Positions 1 to 9,984 of a stretch of DNA of 64,000 nt are shown piece after piece. The DNA lies in NCBI RefSeq assembly GCF_904063055.1, contig NZ_CAJFCN010000002.1, positions 434,001-498,000 on the forward strand. Direction: 5' to 3'. Each line of letters begins with the position of its first letter. The first letter of the stretch is position 1. The position numbers were made by a program, and so were the translations under genes. Source of the DNA: Pseudomonas paracarnis (GTDB lineage Bacteria; Pseudomonadota; Gammaproteobacteria; Pseudomonadales; Pseudomonadaceae). A model generated the notes under the pieces. It had not been told where the DNA came from. It searched no databases and saw nothing but the letters and a program-made list of their open reading frames with translations.

Positions 1-3
1 TGC

Positions 4-1497
4 TTAGAGCTTGATCCAGGTCGCCTTCAGCTCGGTGTACTTGTCGAATGCATGCAGCGACTTGTCGCGGCCATTACCCGACTGCTTGAAACCACCGAAC
101 GGAGCGGTCATGTCGCCGCCGTCGTACTGGTTAACCCACACGCTGCCGGCGCGCAGAGCCTTGGCCGTCAGGTGTGCCTTGGAGATATCCGCCGTCCACA
201 CCGCCGCAGCCAGGCCGTATTGGGTGTCGTTGGCGATGGCGATGGCTTCTTCGGCGCTGTCGAAAGTGATCACCGACAGGACCGGGCCAAAGATCTCTTC
301 CTGGGCGATCTTCATGGCATTGGTCACGCCGTCGAAAATCGTCGGCTCGACGTAGGTGCCGCCGGACTCTTCCAGGGTGCGCTTGCCACCCGCGACCAGC
401 TTGGCGCCGTCGGCGTGGCCGGCTTCAATGTACGAAAGCACGGTGTTCATCTGTTGCGTATCCACCAATGCACCCACAGTGGTGGCTGGGTCCAGTGGAT
501 TGCCGGGTTTCCAGCCCTTGAGGGCCTCGATCACCAGCGGCAGGAAGGTGTCTTTGATCGAACGCTCGACCAGCAGGCGCGAGCCGGCAGTGCAGACTTC
601 GCCCTGGTTGAAGGCAATGGCGCTGGCGGCGGATTCGGCCGCCGCTTGCAGGTTCGGCGCGTCGGCAAACACGATGTTCGGGCTCTTGCCACCGGCTTCC
701 AGCCATACACGCTTCATGTTCGACTCGCCGGAGCGGATCAACAGTTGCTTGGCGATCTTGGTGGAGCCCGTGAACACCAGGGTATCGACGTCCATGTGCA
801 CCGCCAGGGCGTTACCCACGGTGTGGCCATAGCCAGGCAGCACGTTGAACACGCCTTTTGGAATACCAGCCTCAACGGCCAACGCGGCGATGCGGATGGC
901 GGTGAGCGGGGATTTTTCGGACGGCTTCAGGATGACAGAGTTGCCGGTGGACAGCGCCGGGCCGAGTTTCCAGCACGCCATCATCAACGGGAAGTTCCAC
1001 GGCACGATGGCGCCAACAACACCGACGGGCTCGCGGGTCACCAGGCCCAGTTGATCGTGGGGCGTGGCGGCGACTTCGTCGTAGATCTTGTCGATCGCCT
1101 CGCCGCTCCAGCTCAGGGCTTGCGCCGCGCCGGGGACGTCGATGTTCAGGGAATCGCTGATGGGCTTGCCCATATCCAGGGTTTCAAGCAGCGCCAGCTC
1201 TTCGGCGTTAGCCTTGAGCAGCGCGGCGAAACGGATCATGACGGACTTGCGCTTGGCCGGTGCCAGGCGCGACCACACGCCGGAATTGAAAGTGGCACGC
1301 GCATTTTCCACGGCGCGCTGGGCATCGCTGGCATCACAGCTGGCGACAGTGGCCAGCAAGCGCCCATCCACCGGGCTGATGCATTCGAAGGTGTCACCGG
1401 AAACGGCGGCGGTGTATTCGCCATTGATATAGGCGCGGCCTTCGATTTTCAGAGCCTTGGCGCGTTGTTCCCAGTCGGCACGGGTCAGGGTGGTCAT
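4..1497 (-). CDS. kauB: NAD(P)+-dependent aldehyde dehydrogenase, KauB/PuuC type
   Basis: A full-length 497-residue aldehyde dehydrogenase. The catalytic set is visible: Asn168 in PWNFP, Lys191 in KPSE, the FTGS nucleotide-binding turn near 242-245, Glu267 in LEAGGKSP and the nucleophile Cys302 in QGEVCTAG. Family members of this subtype oxidise 4-aminobutyraldehyde, gamma-glutamyl-aminobutyraldehyde or 4-guanidinobutyraldehyde during polyamine and arginine breakdown. The gene sits near rpmBG, as kauB does in P. aeruginosa, which supports the subtype. The start is preceded by a strong AGGAGGA Shine-Dalgarno. Substrate preference is inferred; membership of the dehydrogenase family is certain. 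Confidence 0.85.
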   Translation of the reverse strand: MTTLTRADWEQRAKALKIEGRAYINGEYTAAVSGDTFECISPVDGRLLATVASCDASDAQRAVENARATFNSGVWSRLAPAKRKSVMIRFAALLKANAEELALLETLDMGKPISDSLNIDVPGAAQALSWSGEAIDKIYDEVAATPHDQLGLVTREPVGVVGAIVPWNFPLMMACWKLGPALSTGNSVILKPSEKSPLTAIRIAALAVEAGIPKGVFNVLPGYGHTVGNALAVHMDVDTLVFTGSTKIAKQLLIRSGESNMKRVWLEAGGKSPNIVFADAPNLQAAAESAASAIAFNQGEVCTAGSRLLVERSIKDTFLPLVIEALKGWKPGNPLDPATTVGALVDTQQMNTVLSYIEAGHADGAKLVAGGKRTLEESGGTYVEPTIFDGVTNAMKIAQEEIFGPVLSVITFDSAEEAIAIANDTQYGLAAAVWTADISKAHLTAKALRAGSVWVNQYDGGDMTAPFGGFKQSGNGRDKSLHAFDKYTELKATWIKL

Positions 1498-1727
1498 GCG
1501 AGTGTCCTCCTCTTATTGAATACAAGGGCCTGGGAGGTTTATCCCGGCGCCATCACGAATGCTTGCCCGACCAGCCTGCTGTTCGGCTCAAGGCAGCTGC
1601 CACCCTAAACCAGCGGCTGGGGATGTTTCAATATATTTGACATAACGGCGGCAAACGCCCTTGCGATGTTCATTTTAATAAACATAGACTTTGGACTCTC
1701 CAACCGCAGGCCAGACGGGAAATGCAC

Positions 1728-2090
1728 ATGAGCATCCAGGACATCGTCGATTTCAGCCAAGCCAACACCGCCCCCGAACGCTACCGCCCTGCCGCCGAGA
1801 AAATCCTCAAGGGCGATCCCGAGCAGACACTCTACAACCACTACAACAGCCCATGCGGCCAGATGAACGCCGGCGTCTGGGAAGGTGAAGTGGGCCAGTG
1901 GAAGGTCAACTACACCGAGCATGAGTACTGCGAGATCGTGCAAGGCGTGTCGGTGTTGCGTGATGCCGAGGGGAATGCCAAGACCCTGCGGGCAGGCGAT
2001 CGCTTTGTGATCCCTGCCGGTTTCAGCGGTACCTGGGAAGTGCTGGAAGCGTGCCGCAAGATCTACGTGGTGTTTGAAGAGAAAGCCTGA
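1728..2090 (+). CDS. Small single-domain cupin protein
   Basis: A 120-residue protein made almost entirely of one beta-barrel cupin domain of the Cupin_3 (DUF861) kind. Visible signatures are NYTEHEYCEIVQG followed by LRAGDRFVIPAGFSGTWEV. Related domains occur in ureidoglycolate hydrolase-like proteins and many uncharacterised small cupins, so no reaction can be assigned. The ATG at 1728 is preferred over the in-frame ATG at 1722 because the GGGA ribosome-binding sequence lies 7 bases upstream of it. The gene stands alone, divergent from the aldehyde dehydrogenase and convergent with rpmG. A link with polyamine catabolism is only suggested by proximity. Confidence 0.75.
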   Translation: MSIQDIVDFSQANTAPERYRPAAEKILKGDPEQTLYNHYNSPCGQMNAGVWEGEVGQWKVNYTEHEYCEIVQGVSVLRDAEGNAKTLRAGDRFVIPAGFSGTWEVLEACRKIYVVFEEKA

Positions 2091-2109
2091 TCATTGGTTG
2101 ATCGACAAC

Positions 2110-2180
2110 GGGACGCTGAGCGTCCGAGACGGCATTCCCACGCAGAGCGTGGGAACGATCAGCAGAGCGTGGGAACGATC
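2110..2180. repeat. GTTCCCACGC-family palindromic repeat with a tandem end
   Basis: Contains the short palindromes GGGACGCTGAGCGTCC and CCCACGCAGAGCGTGGG. The 20-base unit GCAGAGCGTGGGAACGATCA then appears twice in tandem, the second copy ending at about 2181. A longer member of the same family lies at 47315-47412. Such hairpin repeats are common between Pseudomonas genes; no function is assigned. Confidence 0.7.
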
Positions 2181-2183
2181 AGG

Positions 2184-2222
2184 CAAAAAAAAGCCCGCAT
2201 CGTGAGATACGGGCTTTTTTTC
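2184..2222. terminator. Bidirectional rho-independent terminator between the cupin gene and rpmG
   Basis: An A-run, the stem AAGCCCG, a short loop and CGGGCTT followed by a T-run. A-tract and T-tract flank the stem, so it can end transcription from both converging genes. Confidence 0.85.
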
Positions 2223-2239
2223 ACAAGGAGGAAAATCAA

Positions 2240-2395
2240 TTACTTGATTTTGCCTTCTTTGTAGATCACGTGCTTGCGAACGCGCGGGTCGAACATTTTC
2301 TTTTCGAGCTTGTCCGGGGTAGTACGCTTGTTCTTGTCGGTAGTGTAGAAGTGACCAGTACCGGCGCTAGAGATCATTCGAATCAATTCACGCAT
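2240..2395 (-). CDS. rpmG: 50S ribosomal protein L33
   Basis: A 51-residue ORF with the L33 signature [18 protein letters not shown] followed by [20 protein letters not shown]. The length matches Pseudomonas L33. It is a basic protein of the large ribosomal subunit near the E site. It lies 11 bases downstream of rpmB in the usual rpmB-rpmG operon, preceded by a GGAGCT Shine-Dalgarno, and is followed by the terminator at 2184-2222. No zinc-ribbon CxxC pairs are present, so it is the cysteine-free form. Confidence 0.96.
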   Translation of the reverse strand: MRELIRMISSAGTGHFYTTDKNKRTTPDKLEKKMFDPRVRKHVIYKEGKIK

Positions 2396-2406
2396 GATAG
2401 AGCTCC

Positions 2407-2640
2407 TTAGATCTTGCCAGCGGCGCGGATTTCGGCCAGCACGACAGTGATGCCACGCTTGTCGATAATACGCATGCCTTTAGCAGATACGCGCAGACGC
2501 ACGAAACGTTTCTCTTCTTCAACCCAGAAGCGGTGATGCTGCAGGTTCGGCAGGAAACGACGACGGGTTTTGTTATTTGCGTGGGAAATGTTATTCCCAG
2601 TCACCGGACCCTTACCGGTAACTTGACAGACTCTCGACAT
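2407..2640 (-). CDS. rpmB: 50S ribosomal protein L28
   Basis: A 77-residue protein starting [20 protein letters not shown], with [13 protein letters not shown] and [16 protein letters not shown], the standard bacterial L28 pattern and length. It is a large-subunit ribosomal protein and the first gene of the rpmB-rpmG operon. Transcription probably starts from the promoter at 2788-2816, giving a leader of roughly 140 bases. There is one cysteine and no zinc motif. Confidence 0.97.
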   Translation of the reverse strand: MSRVCQVTGKGPVTGNNISHANNKTRRRFLPNLQHHRFWVEEEKRFVRLRVSAKGMRIIDKRGITVVLAEIRAAGKI

Positions 2641-3097
2641 GCCTCAGCCCTCTAAAACCACATGCCCAACCCGGCATGGGTTGGCCGCTTAATCTCTCAG
2701 TCATTTGGCGCCAGGCGCCGCGTTTCTTTAGGGTCTTACCGGCTACACCTACAGTGAAGGAACCGGGCCCCTAGAAAAGAGCGCTGCTTTATACCAGAAA
2801 GACCCCAGTGCAACAACAACCTGTGTACTTTTAGCAGCGTAAATCTTGGCCACAAGTGCCTGAACCGCTGCCAGGAGGGGCCGCTGTAACAGCCGACCGC
2901 TCGTCGCACAGAATGATTTACAACGCCTGCGGTCACAGGGAAGTGCACGGCGAAACACGCTGAGGCGCCATCAAAACAGCATTTTGGCCAAAAGCACAGG
3001 CAAAAATGGGCTAGTCATTTATCAATCAGACCTCTACGGTAGGCTTTTTCCAGACTGCACTCGCAGATGGGCCTTCGATCTGCACAGGAAACCGAAT
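2641..3097. other. 457-bp intergenic region between rpmB and the substrate-binding-protein gene
   Basis: Holds the leftward rpmBG promoter (2788-2816) and a leader containing a perfect 7-bp stem, CCAACCC/GGGTTGG, at 2666-2684, about 25 bases before the rpmB start. A second palindrome-like GGCGCCAGGCGCC lies near 2707-2719. The right half must carry the promoter of the rightward transporter gene, but I see no convincing boxes there. No other gene is apparent. Confidence 0.6.
2788..2816 (-). promoter_or_regulatory. Sigma-70-type promoter for rpmB-rpmG
   Basis: Read on the minus strand: TTGTTG (-35), exactly 17 bases, then TATAAA (-10). Orientation and spacing fit a housekeeping promoter for the ribosomal-protein operon. 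Confidence 0.65.
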
Positions 3098-4690
3098 ATG
3101 CGCCTCGCTGCCCTACCGCTATTGCTTGCCCCTCTCTTTATTGCGCCGATGGCCGTTGCGGCCACCAACTTGAGCGTATGCACCGAGGCCAGCCCCGAAG
3201 GCTTCGATGTGGTGCAGTACAACTCACTGACCACCACCAACGCCTCGGCCGACGTGCTGATGAACCGTTTAGTGGAATTCGACGCGGCCAGTGGCAAGTT
3301 GGTACCGAGCCTTGCAGACAGCTGGGAAGTGTCGCCCGATGGGCTGACGTACACCTTCAAACTGCACCCCGATGTGAAATTCCATCGCACCAGTTATTTC
3401 AGCCCAAGCCGCACCTTGACCGCCGAAGACGTGCGCTTCAGCTTCGAGCGCATGCTCGACCCGGCCAACCCGTGGCACAAGATCGCCCAGAGCGGCTTTC
3501 CTCACGCCCAATCCCTGCAATTGCCCACACTGGTCAAGAAAATCGACGCCCTTGACCCACTGACCGTGCGCTTCACCCTCGACCATGCCGACTCCACCTT
3601 CTTACCAGCACTGAGCATGGGCTTTGCCTCGATCTATCCGGCTGAATATGCCGATAAATTGCTCAAGGCTGGCACACCCGAGAAGCTCAACAGCCAGCCA
3701 ATCGGCACCGGCCCGTTTGTGTTCGTGCGTTTCCAGAAAGATGCCGTGGTGCGTTACAAGGCCAACCCGGACTACTTCGCCGGCAAACCGGCGGTGGATA
3801 ACCTGATTTTCGCCATCACCCCGGACGCCAATGTACGCCTGCAGAAGCTGCACCGCGATGAATGCCAGATCGCCCTGTCACCCAAGCCCCTGGATGTGGG
3901 CGAGGCCGAAAAAGACTCGGCGCTGAAGGTGGAAAAAACCGCCGCCTTCATGACCGCGTTCGTCGCCATCAACAGCCAGCACCCACCGCTGGACAAGCCC
4001 GAAGTGCGCCAGGCGATCAACCTGGCCTTTGATAAGGGCAGCTACCTCAAGGCCGTGTTCGAAGGCACCGCCGAAGCAGCCAACGGTGTCTACCCGCCGA
4101 ACACCTGGAGCTATGCCAAGGAGTTGCCAGGCTACCCGCAGGACCTCGCCAAAGCCAAGGCGCTGCTGGGCCGCGCCGGGCTCAAGGACGGCTTCAAGAC
4201 CACAATATGGACCCGCCCTACGGGCAGCCTGCTGAACCCCAACCCGAACCTCGGCGCCCAACTGTTGCAGGCCGACCTGGCCAAGGTTGGCATCCAGGCC
4301 GAGATTCGCGTGATCGAATGGGGCGAGTTGATCCGCCGCGCCAAGGCCGGCGAGCACGACTTGCTGTTCATGGGCTGGGCCGGCGACAACGGCGACCCGG
4401 ATAACTTCCTGACGCCGCAGTTCTCATGCGCAGCGGTGAAGTCCGGCACCAACTTTGCCCGCTATTGCGACCCCACCCTGGATAAGTTGATCAGCGCGGG
4501 CAAAACCACCAGTGAGCAAGGTGTGCGCAGCAAGCTGTATCAGCAGGCCCAGGCGCAGATCCAGCAACAGGCGCTGTGGCTGCCACTGGCGCATCCGACG
4601 GCGTTTGCCTTGACCCGCAAGAACATCCAGGGGTACCAGGTAAGCCCGTTCGGGCGCCAGGACTATTCGAAAGTCAGCCTCAAGCCCTAA
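3098..4690 (+). CDS. Periplasmic peptide-type ABC transporter substrate-binding protein (DppA-like)
   Basis: A 530-residue SBP_bac_5 family protein. The ATG at 3098 begins a clear signal peptide (MRLAALPLLLAPLFIAPMAVA), with cleavage before ATNLSVCTEASPEGFD. An in-frame upstream ATG at 2984 would bury this signal and is rejected. The family fold is supported by LVPSLADSWEVSPDGLTYTF, the NSQPIGTGPFVF motif and DPDNFLTPQFSC. Such proteins deliver di- or oligopeptides to a membrane permease. No permease or ATPase genes lie beside it, so it is an orphan binding component, as in the equivalent P. aeruginosa position. The ligand is not predictable from sequence alone. Confidence 0.85.
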   Translation: MRLAALPLLLAPLFIAPMAVAATNLSVCTEASPEGFDVVQYNSLTTTNASADVLMNRLVEFDAASGKLVPSLADSWEVSPDGLTYTFKLHPDVKFHRTSYFSPSRTLTAEDVRFSFERMLDPANPWHKIAQSGFPHAQSLQLPTLVKKIDALDPLTVRFTLDHADSTFLPALSMGFASIYPAEYADKLLKAGTPEKLNSQPIGTGPFVFVRFQKDAVVRYKANPDYFAGKPAVDNLIFAITPDANVRLQKLHRDECQIALSPKPLDVGEAEKDSALKVEKTAAFMTAFVAINSQHPPLDKPEVRQAINLAFDKGSYLKAVFEGTAEAANGVYPPNTWSYAKELPGYPQDLAKAKALLGRAGLKDGFKTTIWTRPTGSLLNPNPNLGAQLLQADLAKVGIQAEIRVIEWGELIRRAKAGEHDLLFMGWAGDNGDPDNFLTPQFSCAAVKSGTNFARYCDPTLDKLISAGKTTSEQGVRSKLYQQAQAQIQQQALWLPLAHPTAFALTRKNIQGYQVSPFGRQDYSKVSLKP

Positions 4691-4703
4691 GGCACACTCC
4701 CAC

Positions 4704-4733
4704 CTGTAGGAGCGAACTTGCTCGCTCCTACAG
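4704..4733. repeat. Single REP palindrome (GTAGGAGCGA class)
   Basis: A near-perfect inverted repeat, CTGTAGGAGCGA / TCGCTCCTACAG, between two converging genes. It may also end transcription of the transporter gene. Its sequence class matches the ends of the REPIN at 12807-12907. Confidence 0.8.
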
Positions 4734-4744
4734 AGGCAGGACCG

Positions 4745-5419
4745 TTACAGCCAACCGTATTCAGCCATCGACAGCGGGTCGCCATCGCCCACGATGATAT
4801 GGTCCAGCACCCGCACATCCACCACGTCCAGCGCCTTTTGCAGCAGCTTGGTCAATTTTCGATCAGCCGCGCTGGGCTCCGCGCTCCCCGACGGGTGGTT
4901 GTGGCACAGGATCAACGCCGCCGCGTTGTACGCCAAGGCGCGCTTGACCACTTGTCGCGGATAGACAATCGCAGCGTCGATGGTGCCCTGGGAAATGACC
5001 TCGAACCCCAGCACCCGATGCTTGGAGTCCAGAAACAGGCAGCCGAATATCTCATGGGGCTCATGGCGCAGCAGCGCCTTGAGGTACTCGCGCACGGCCA
5101 ACGGGCTCTCCAGCACCGAGTCAGCCCGCAAGCGCTCAGCCAAGTGGCGCCGGGACATTTCCAGCACCGCCTGCAGTTGGGCAAACTTCGCCGGCCCCAG
5201 CCCCAGATGCTGGCTGAACAACGTCTGGCTGGCCTCCAGTAACGGGCGCAGGCCACCGAATTGCGCCAACAGATGGCGCGCCAGATCCACCGCACTTCGG
5301 CCGGCAACCCCCGTACGCAGGAAAATCGCCAACAGCTCGGCATCGGACAGGCTCGCTGCGCCGCCTTCCAATAATTTCTCCCGCGGACGCTCCGCCACGG
5401 GCCAATCACGAATACTCAT
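4745..5419 (-). CDS. radC: RadC family JAB/MPN-domain protein
   Basis: 224 residues, the usual RadC length. The N-terminal part has a helix-hairpin-helix-like region (residues about 1-95). The C-terminal metalloprotease-like JAB domain carries the [14 protein letters not shown] motif near residues 173-186 with an upstream Glu in GFEVISQGT. Despite its name, a direct DNA-repair role has not held up in E. coli and its biochemical function is open. It is divergent from coaBC, the standard Pseudomonas arrangement. Confidence 0.93.
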   Translation of the reverse strand: MSIRDWPVAERPREKLLEGGAASLSDAELLAIFLRTGVAGRSAVDLARHLLAQFGGLRPLLEASQTLFSQHLGLGPAKFAQLQAVLEMSRRHLAERLRADSVLESPLAVREYLKALLRHEPHEIFGCLFLDSKHRVLGFEVISQGTIDAAIVYPRQVVKRALAYNAAALILCHNHPSGSAEPSAADRKLTKLLQKALDVVDVRVLDHIIVGDGDPLSMAEYGWL

Positions 5420-5561
5420 CCCACCTCCCTGTATCTGCTCCGCTGTTGCCCGGCGGGCGCTGTGTTATCGTAGGGCCCTCTTTTTTGCCGGCGATTTCAC
5501 CTGGGGAGGGGTCATCGCAGGCGTCACTGAACTGGCATCACTGAACTGGAAAGGCAAACCA

Positions 5562-6770
5562 ATGCAGCGTCTGTATCGGAAACGCATCGTTCTCGGCGTC
5601 GGCGGCGGCATTGCCGCCTACAAGAGCGCAGAGTTGGTTCGCAGGCTCCTGGACCAGGGCGCCGAAGTGCGCGTGGTCATGACCCGTGGTGGCAGTGAGT
5701 TCATCACCCCGCTGACCATGCAAGCCCTGTCCGGCCACCCGGTTCACCTCGACCTGCTGGACCCGGCCGCAGAAGCCGCCATGGGCCATATCGAACTGGC
5801 CAAATGGGCCGACCTGGTGCTGATCGCCCCGGCCACTGCCGACCTGATCGCCCGCCTGGCCCAGGGCATTGCCGATGACCTGCTCACCACCCTGGTATTG
5901 GCCACCGACGCCACCGTCGCTATCGCTCCGGCCATGAACCAGGCCATGTGGCGCGACCCGGCCACCCAAGCCAATACCCAACTCCTGCAAACCCGCGGCC
6001 TCAAGGTGTTCGGCCCGGCATCCGGCAGCCAAGCCTGCGGCGACGTCGGCCTGGGCCGCATGCTCGAAGCCACGGACCTCGCACAATGCGCCGCCGAGTG
6101 CTTCCAGCACCTGGCCCTGACCGGCAAGCACGTGCTGATCACCGCTGGCCCAACCCAGGAAAACATCGACCCGGTCCGCTACATCACCAACCATAGCTCA
6201 GGAAAAATGGGCTTCGCGTTGGCAGAAGCCGCGGTCGAGGCAGGCGCACGGGTCACACTGATCACAGGTCCCGTGCATCTGCCCACCCCTGATCGCGTCA
6301 CGCGGATCGACGTAGTCAGCGCCCGGGACATGTTGGCGGCCTGCGAAGCCGCCATTCCCTGCGACCTGTTTATCGCCTCGGCAGCGGTTGCGGATTACCG
6401 CCCGGAGGTCGTGGCCCCGCAGAAGCTCAAGAAAGACCCTACGAGCGGCGACGGCCTGCTCCTGCAAATGGTGCGTAACCCGGACATCCTGGCCACCATC
6501 GCAACCCGTCCAGACCGTCCGTTCAGCGTCGGTTTCGCTGCCGAGACCGAGCACCTGCTGGACTACGCCGCACGCAAACTGAAAGACAAAAACCTCGACC
6601 TGATCGTTGCCAATGATGTCGCCAACCCGAGCATCGGCTTCAACAGCGAGGAAAATGCGTGCAGCGTGATCGACCGCGAACTGCACGCCACCCTTTTCGC
6701 CCAGACCAGCAAGGGCAAGATTGCCCGCCAACTGATCTCTTTTATCGCCCAACGGCTGAACCAGGTTTAA
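5562..6770 (+). CDS. coaBC: Bifunctional phosphopantothenoylcysteine decarboxylase / phosphopantothenate-cysteine ligase
   Basis: A 402-residue fusion enzyme making 4'-phosphopantetheine for coenzyme A. The N-terminal flavin-dependent CoaC half (about 1-190) has [10 protein letters not shown], the catalytic His76 in [11 protein letters not shown], the PAMNQAMW substrate clamp (123-130) and Cys159 in ACGDVGLGR. The C-terminal CoaB half starts near [16 protein letters not shown] and includes NHSSGKMG and the IVANDV loop. The ATG at 5562 gives the canonical start; the longer reading frame upstream is antisense to radC. It is followed 5 bases later by dut, so the two are co-transcribed. Confidence 0.95.
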   Translation: MQRLYRKRIVLGVGGGIAAYKSAELVRRLLDQGAEVRVVMTRGGSEFITPLTMQALSGHPVHLDLLDPAAEAAMGHIELAKWADLVLIAPATADLIARLAQGIADDLLTTLVLATDATVAIAPAMNQAMWRDPATQANTQLLQTRGLKVFGPASGSQACGDVGLGRMLEATDLAQCAAECFQHLALTGKHVLITAGPTQENIDPVRYITNHSSGKMGFALAEAAVEAGARVTLITGPVHLPTPDRVTRIDVVSARDMLAACEAAIPCDLFIASAAVADYRPEVVAPQKLKKDPTSGDGLLLQMVRNPDILATIATRPDRPFSVGFAAETEHLLDYAARKLKDKNLDLIVANDVANPSIGFNSEENACSVIDRELHATLFAQTSKGKIARQLISFIAQRLNQV

Positions 6771-6775
6771 TGTCC

Positions 6776-7231
6776 ATGCACGCTTTGCAAGCCAAGATTC
6801 TCGACCCACGCCTCGGCAACGAATTCCCTCTGCCGGCGTACGCCACGCCGGGTTCCGCCGGCCTGGACCTGCGCGCCATGCTCAAGGAGGACACCGTCCT
6901 TGAGCCGGGCCAAACCATCCTGATTCCCACTGGCCTGTCGATCTATGTCGGCGATCCTGGCTTGGCGGCGCTGATCCTGCCGCGCTCCGGCCTGGGTCAC
7001 AAACATGGCATCGTGCTCGGCAACTTGGTCGGCCTGATCGACTCCGACTACCAGGGCGAGTTGATGGTGTCGTGCTGGAACCGTGGCCAGACTGCTTTCA
7101 ACATCGCCGTCGGCGAGCGCATCGCCCAACTGGTATTGGTGCCGGTGGTGCAGGCGCATTTTGAATTGGTGCAGGAATTCGATGAAACCCAACGCGGCGC
7201 AGGCGGTTTTGGGCATTCCGGCAGTCACTGA
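6776..7231 (+). CDS. dut: Deoxyuridine 5'-triphosphate nucleotidohydrolase (dUTPase)
   Basis: A 151-residue homotrimeric dUTPase that hydrolyses dUTP to dUMP and pyrophosphate. All five motifs are present, including [10 protein letters not shown] (I), [10 protein letters not shown] (II), [10 protein letters not shown] with the catalytic Asp (III), GERIAQLV (IV) and the C-terminal [10 protein letters not shown] arm (V). The ATG at 6776 gives the usual protein start; an ATG two codons upstream overlaps the coaBC stop. The gene lies in the coaBC-dut-algC-argB series conserved across Pseudomonas. Confidence 0.96.
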   Translation: MHALQAKILDPRLGNEFPLPAYATPGSAGLDLRAMLKEDTVLEPGQTILIPTGLSIYVGDPGLAALILPRSGLGHKHGIVLGNLVGLIDSDYQGELMVSCWNRGQTAFNIAVGERIAQLVLVPVVQAHFELVQEFDETQRGAGGFGHSGSH

Positions 7232-7494
7232 CTAAGCTGAACGTGGCCGGATGCAATCGTCCGGCCACGCGCCACCGCCCGGCTTTTCAGGATGAAGAAT
7301 GCGCGGAAATAATCATCGAGATTTCTCTAATGAAATCAAAGGACTACGTAAAAATAATGCTAGCGCCGAAGCGCCGATGGCATTTTTACACCACGAACTC
7401 TCTGCCGAAAACGCCGTCATACCCTTCAGTTTGAGCCTGCCGGCCAGCCACATCAGGCCCGCCTTGCCCCCTTTCAGATGGAGTTTCCCCCGCG

Positions 7495-8892
7495 ATGAGT
7501 ACCGCAGCCCGCGTAGCCCCGACCTTTCCCGACAGCATTTTTCGCGCCTATGACATCCGTGGTGTGGTCCCCAAGACCCTGACCGCCGAAACCGCCTACT
7601 GGATCGGCCGCGCCATCGGCTCCCAGAGTCTGGCCCAAGGCGAACCCAACGTCTCGGTAGGCCGTGACGGCCGCTTGTCTGGCCCGGAGCTGGTCGAGCA
7701 ACTGATCCAGGGCCTGGCTGACAGCGGCTGCCATGTCAGCGACGTCGGCCTGGTGCCAACCCCCGCGCTGTACTACGCCGCCAACGTACTGGCGGGCAAA
7801 TCCGGGGTCATGCTCACCGGCAGCCACAATCCGTCGGATTACAACGGCTTCAAGATCGTCATCGCTGGCGACACCCTCGCCAATGAACAGATCCAGGCCC
7901 TGCACACCCGCCTGAAGACCAACGACTTGACCAGCGGCACCGGCAGCATCACCAAGGTCGATATCCTCCAGCGCTACTCCGATGAAATCACTCGCGACGT
8001 CAAGCTCGCCCGCCGCTTGAAAGTCGTGGTGGACTGCGGCAACGGCGCAGCGGGTGTGATTGCCCCGCAATTGCTCGAAGCCCTGAACTGCGAAGTGATC
8101 CCACTGTTCTGCGAAGTGGACGGCAACTTCCCCAACCATCACCCAGACCCAGGCAAGCCGGAAAACCTGGTGGACCTGATCGCCAAGGTCAAGGAAGTGG
8201 GCGCCGACGTCGGCCTGGCCTTCGATGGCGACGGGGACCGTGTGGGCGTGGTGACCGAAACCGGCGAGATCGTGTTCCCGGACCGCCTGTTGATGCTGTT
8301 TGCCCGCGACGTGGTTGCGCGCAATGCCAACGCCGAGATCATCTTCGACGTGAAATGCACGCGTCGCCTGACGCCATTGATCAAGGAGTACGGCGGTCGC
8401 CCGCTAATGTGGAAGACCGGTCACTCGTTGATCAAAAAGAAAATGAAGGAAACCGGCGCGCTGTTGGCCGGTGAAATGAGCGGCCACGTGTTCTTCAAGG
8501 AGCGCTGGTTCGGGTTTGATGATGGTATTTACAGCGCCGCTCGCCTGCTGGAGATCCTCAGCAAGGAGAAATCCACGGCCGAAGAGCTGTTTCAGACCTT
8601 CCCGAATGATATTTCTACGCCAGAAATCAATATCCATGTGACCGAGGAGAGCAAATTCAGCATCATTGACGCATTGCACGATGCGCAATGGGGTGAAGGC
8701 GCCAACCTGACCACCATTGATGGTGTGCGAGTCGATTACGCCAAAGGCTGGGGCCTGGTTCGCGCGTCCAACACCACACCGGTGCTGGTCCTGCGTTTCG
8801 AGGCGGATACCGAGGCTGAGTTGCAGCGCATCAAGGACGTGTTCCACGCCCAGTTGAAACGTGTTGCCCCTGATCTCCAATTACCGTTCTGA
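7495..8892 (+). CDS. algC: Phosphomannomutase / phosphoglucomutase
   Basis: A 465-residue alpha-D-phosphohexomutase interconverting the 1- and 6-phosphates of mannose and glucose, feeding alginate, LPS and rhamnolipid precursors. The phosphoserine loop TGSHNP places the active Ser at 110. The metal loop DGDGDR spans 244-249, and the sugar-binding GEMSGHVFF and C-terminal phosphate-binding RASNTTP loops are intact. The start follows an ATGGAG-type ribosome site. Some pseudomonads carry a long membrane-anchored AlgC form, but here the same frame is closed by a stop at 7432-7434, so only the soluble form is encoded. Confidence 0.95.
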   Translation: MSTAARVAPTFPDSIFRAYDIRGVVPKTLTAETAYWIGRAIGSQSLAQGEPNVSVGRDGRLSGPELVEQLIQGLADSGCHVSDVGLVPTPALYYAANVLAGKSGVMLTGSHNPSDYNGFKIVIAGDTLANEQIQALHTRLKTNDLTSGTGSITKVDILQRYSDEITRDVKLARRLKVVVDCGNGAAGVIAPQLLEALNCEVIPLFCEVDGNFPNHHPDPGKPENLVDLIAKVKEVGADVGLAFDGDGDRVGVVTETGEIVFPDRLLMLFARDVVARNANAEIIFDVKCTRRLTPLIKEYGGRPLMWKTGHSLIKKKMKETGALLAGEMSGHVFFKERWFGFDDGIYSAARLLEILSKEKSTAEELFQTFPNDISTPEINIHVTEESKFSIIDALHDAQWGEGANLTTIDGVRVDYAKGWGLVRASNTTPVLVLRFEADTEAELQRIKDVFHAQLKRVAPDLQLPF

Positions 8893-8912
8893 TTTTTTGC
8901 CCGGAGCCCTGA

Positions 8913-9818
<906 letters not shown>

Positions 9819-9830
9819 CCGCTGCAAAGC

Positions 9831-9870
9831 AAAAAGCCCCGCTCAATCGAATTGAGCGGGGCTTTTTGTT
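9831..9870. terminator. Rho-independent terminator after argB
   Basis: AAAAAGCCCCGCTCAATC / GATTGAGCGGGGCTTTTT is a near-perfect, long G+C-rich stem ending in a T-run. The flanking A-tract makes it potentially bidirectional. Confidence 0.92.
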
Positions 9871-9882
9871 TGTACACAGTTC

Positions 9883-9974
9883 AAATGTGGGCGCTGGCTT
9901 GCCTGCGATGACGGCAGTACATTCTAAAATGCACCGCCTGACACACCGCTATCGCGGGCAAGCCCGCTCCCACA
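9883..9974. repeat. REPIN: paired inverted REP sequences
   Basis: Two REP ends in opposite orientation (ATGTGGGCGCTGGCTTGCC and GGCAAGCCCGCTCCCACAG) flank a short spacer, the structure of a REP doublet. The two arms differ slightly (GCGCTGG against GCGGGC). It lies between the converging argB and pyrE genes. Confidence 0.85.
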
Positions 9975-9984
9975 GGATTCAGTG

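Noticed and set aside
52..1608. 518-residue open frame antisense to the aldehyde dehydrogenase
   Set aside because: Its composition (Gly, Arg, His, Gln rich) and lack of any family pattern are typical of high-G+C antisense frames; the opposite strand holds a clear enzyme.
7243..7434. Possible N-terminal extension of AlgC (membrane-anchored long form)
   Set aside because: It is in the same frame as algC, but a stop codon at 7432-7434 separates them, and the sequence has no membrane span.
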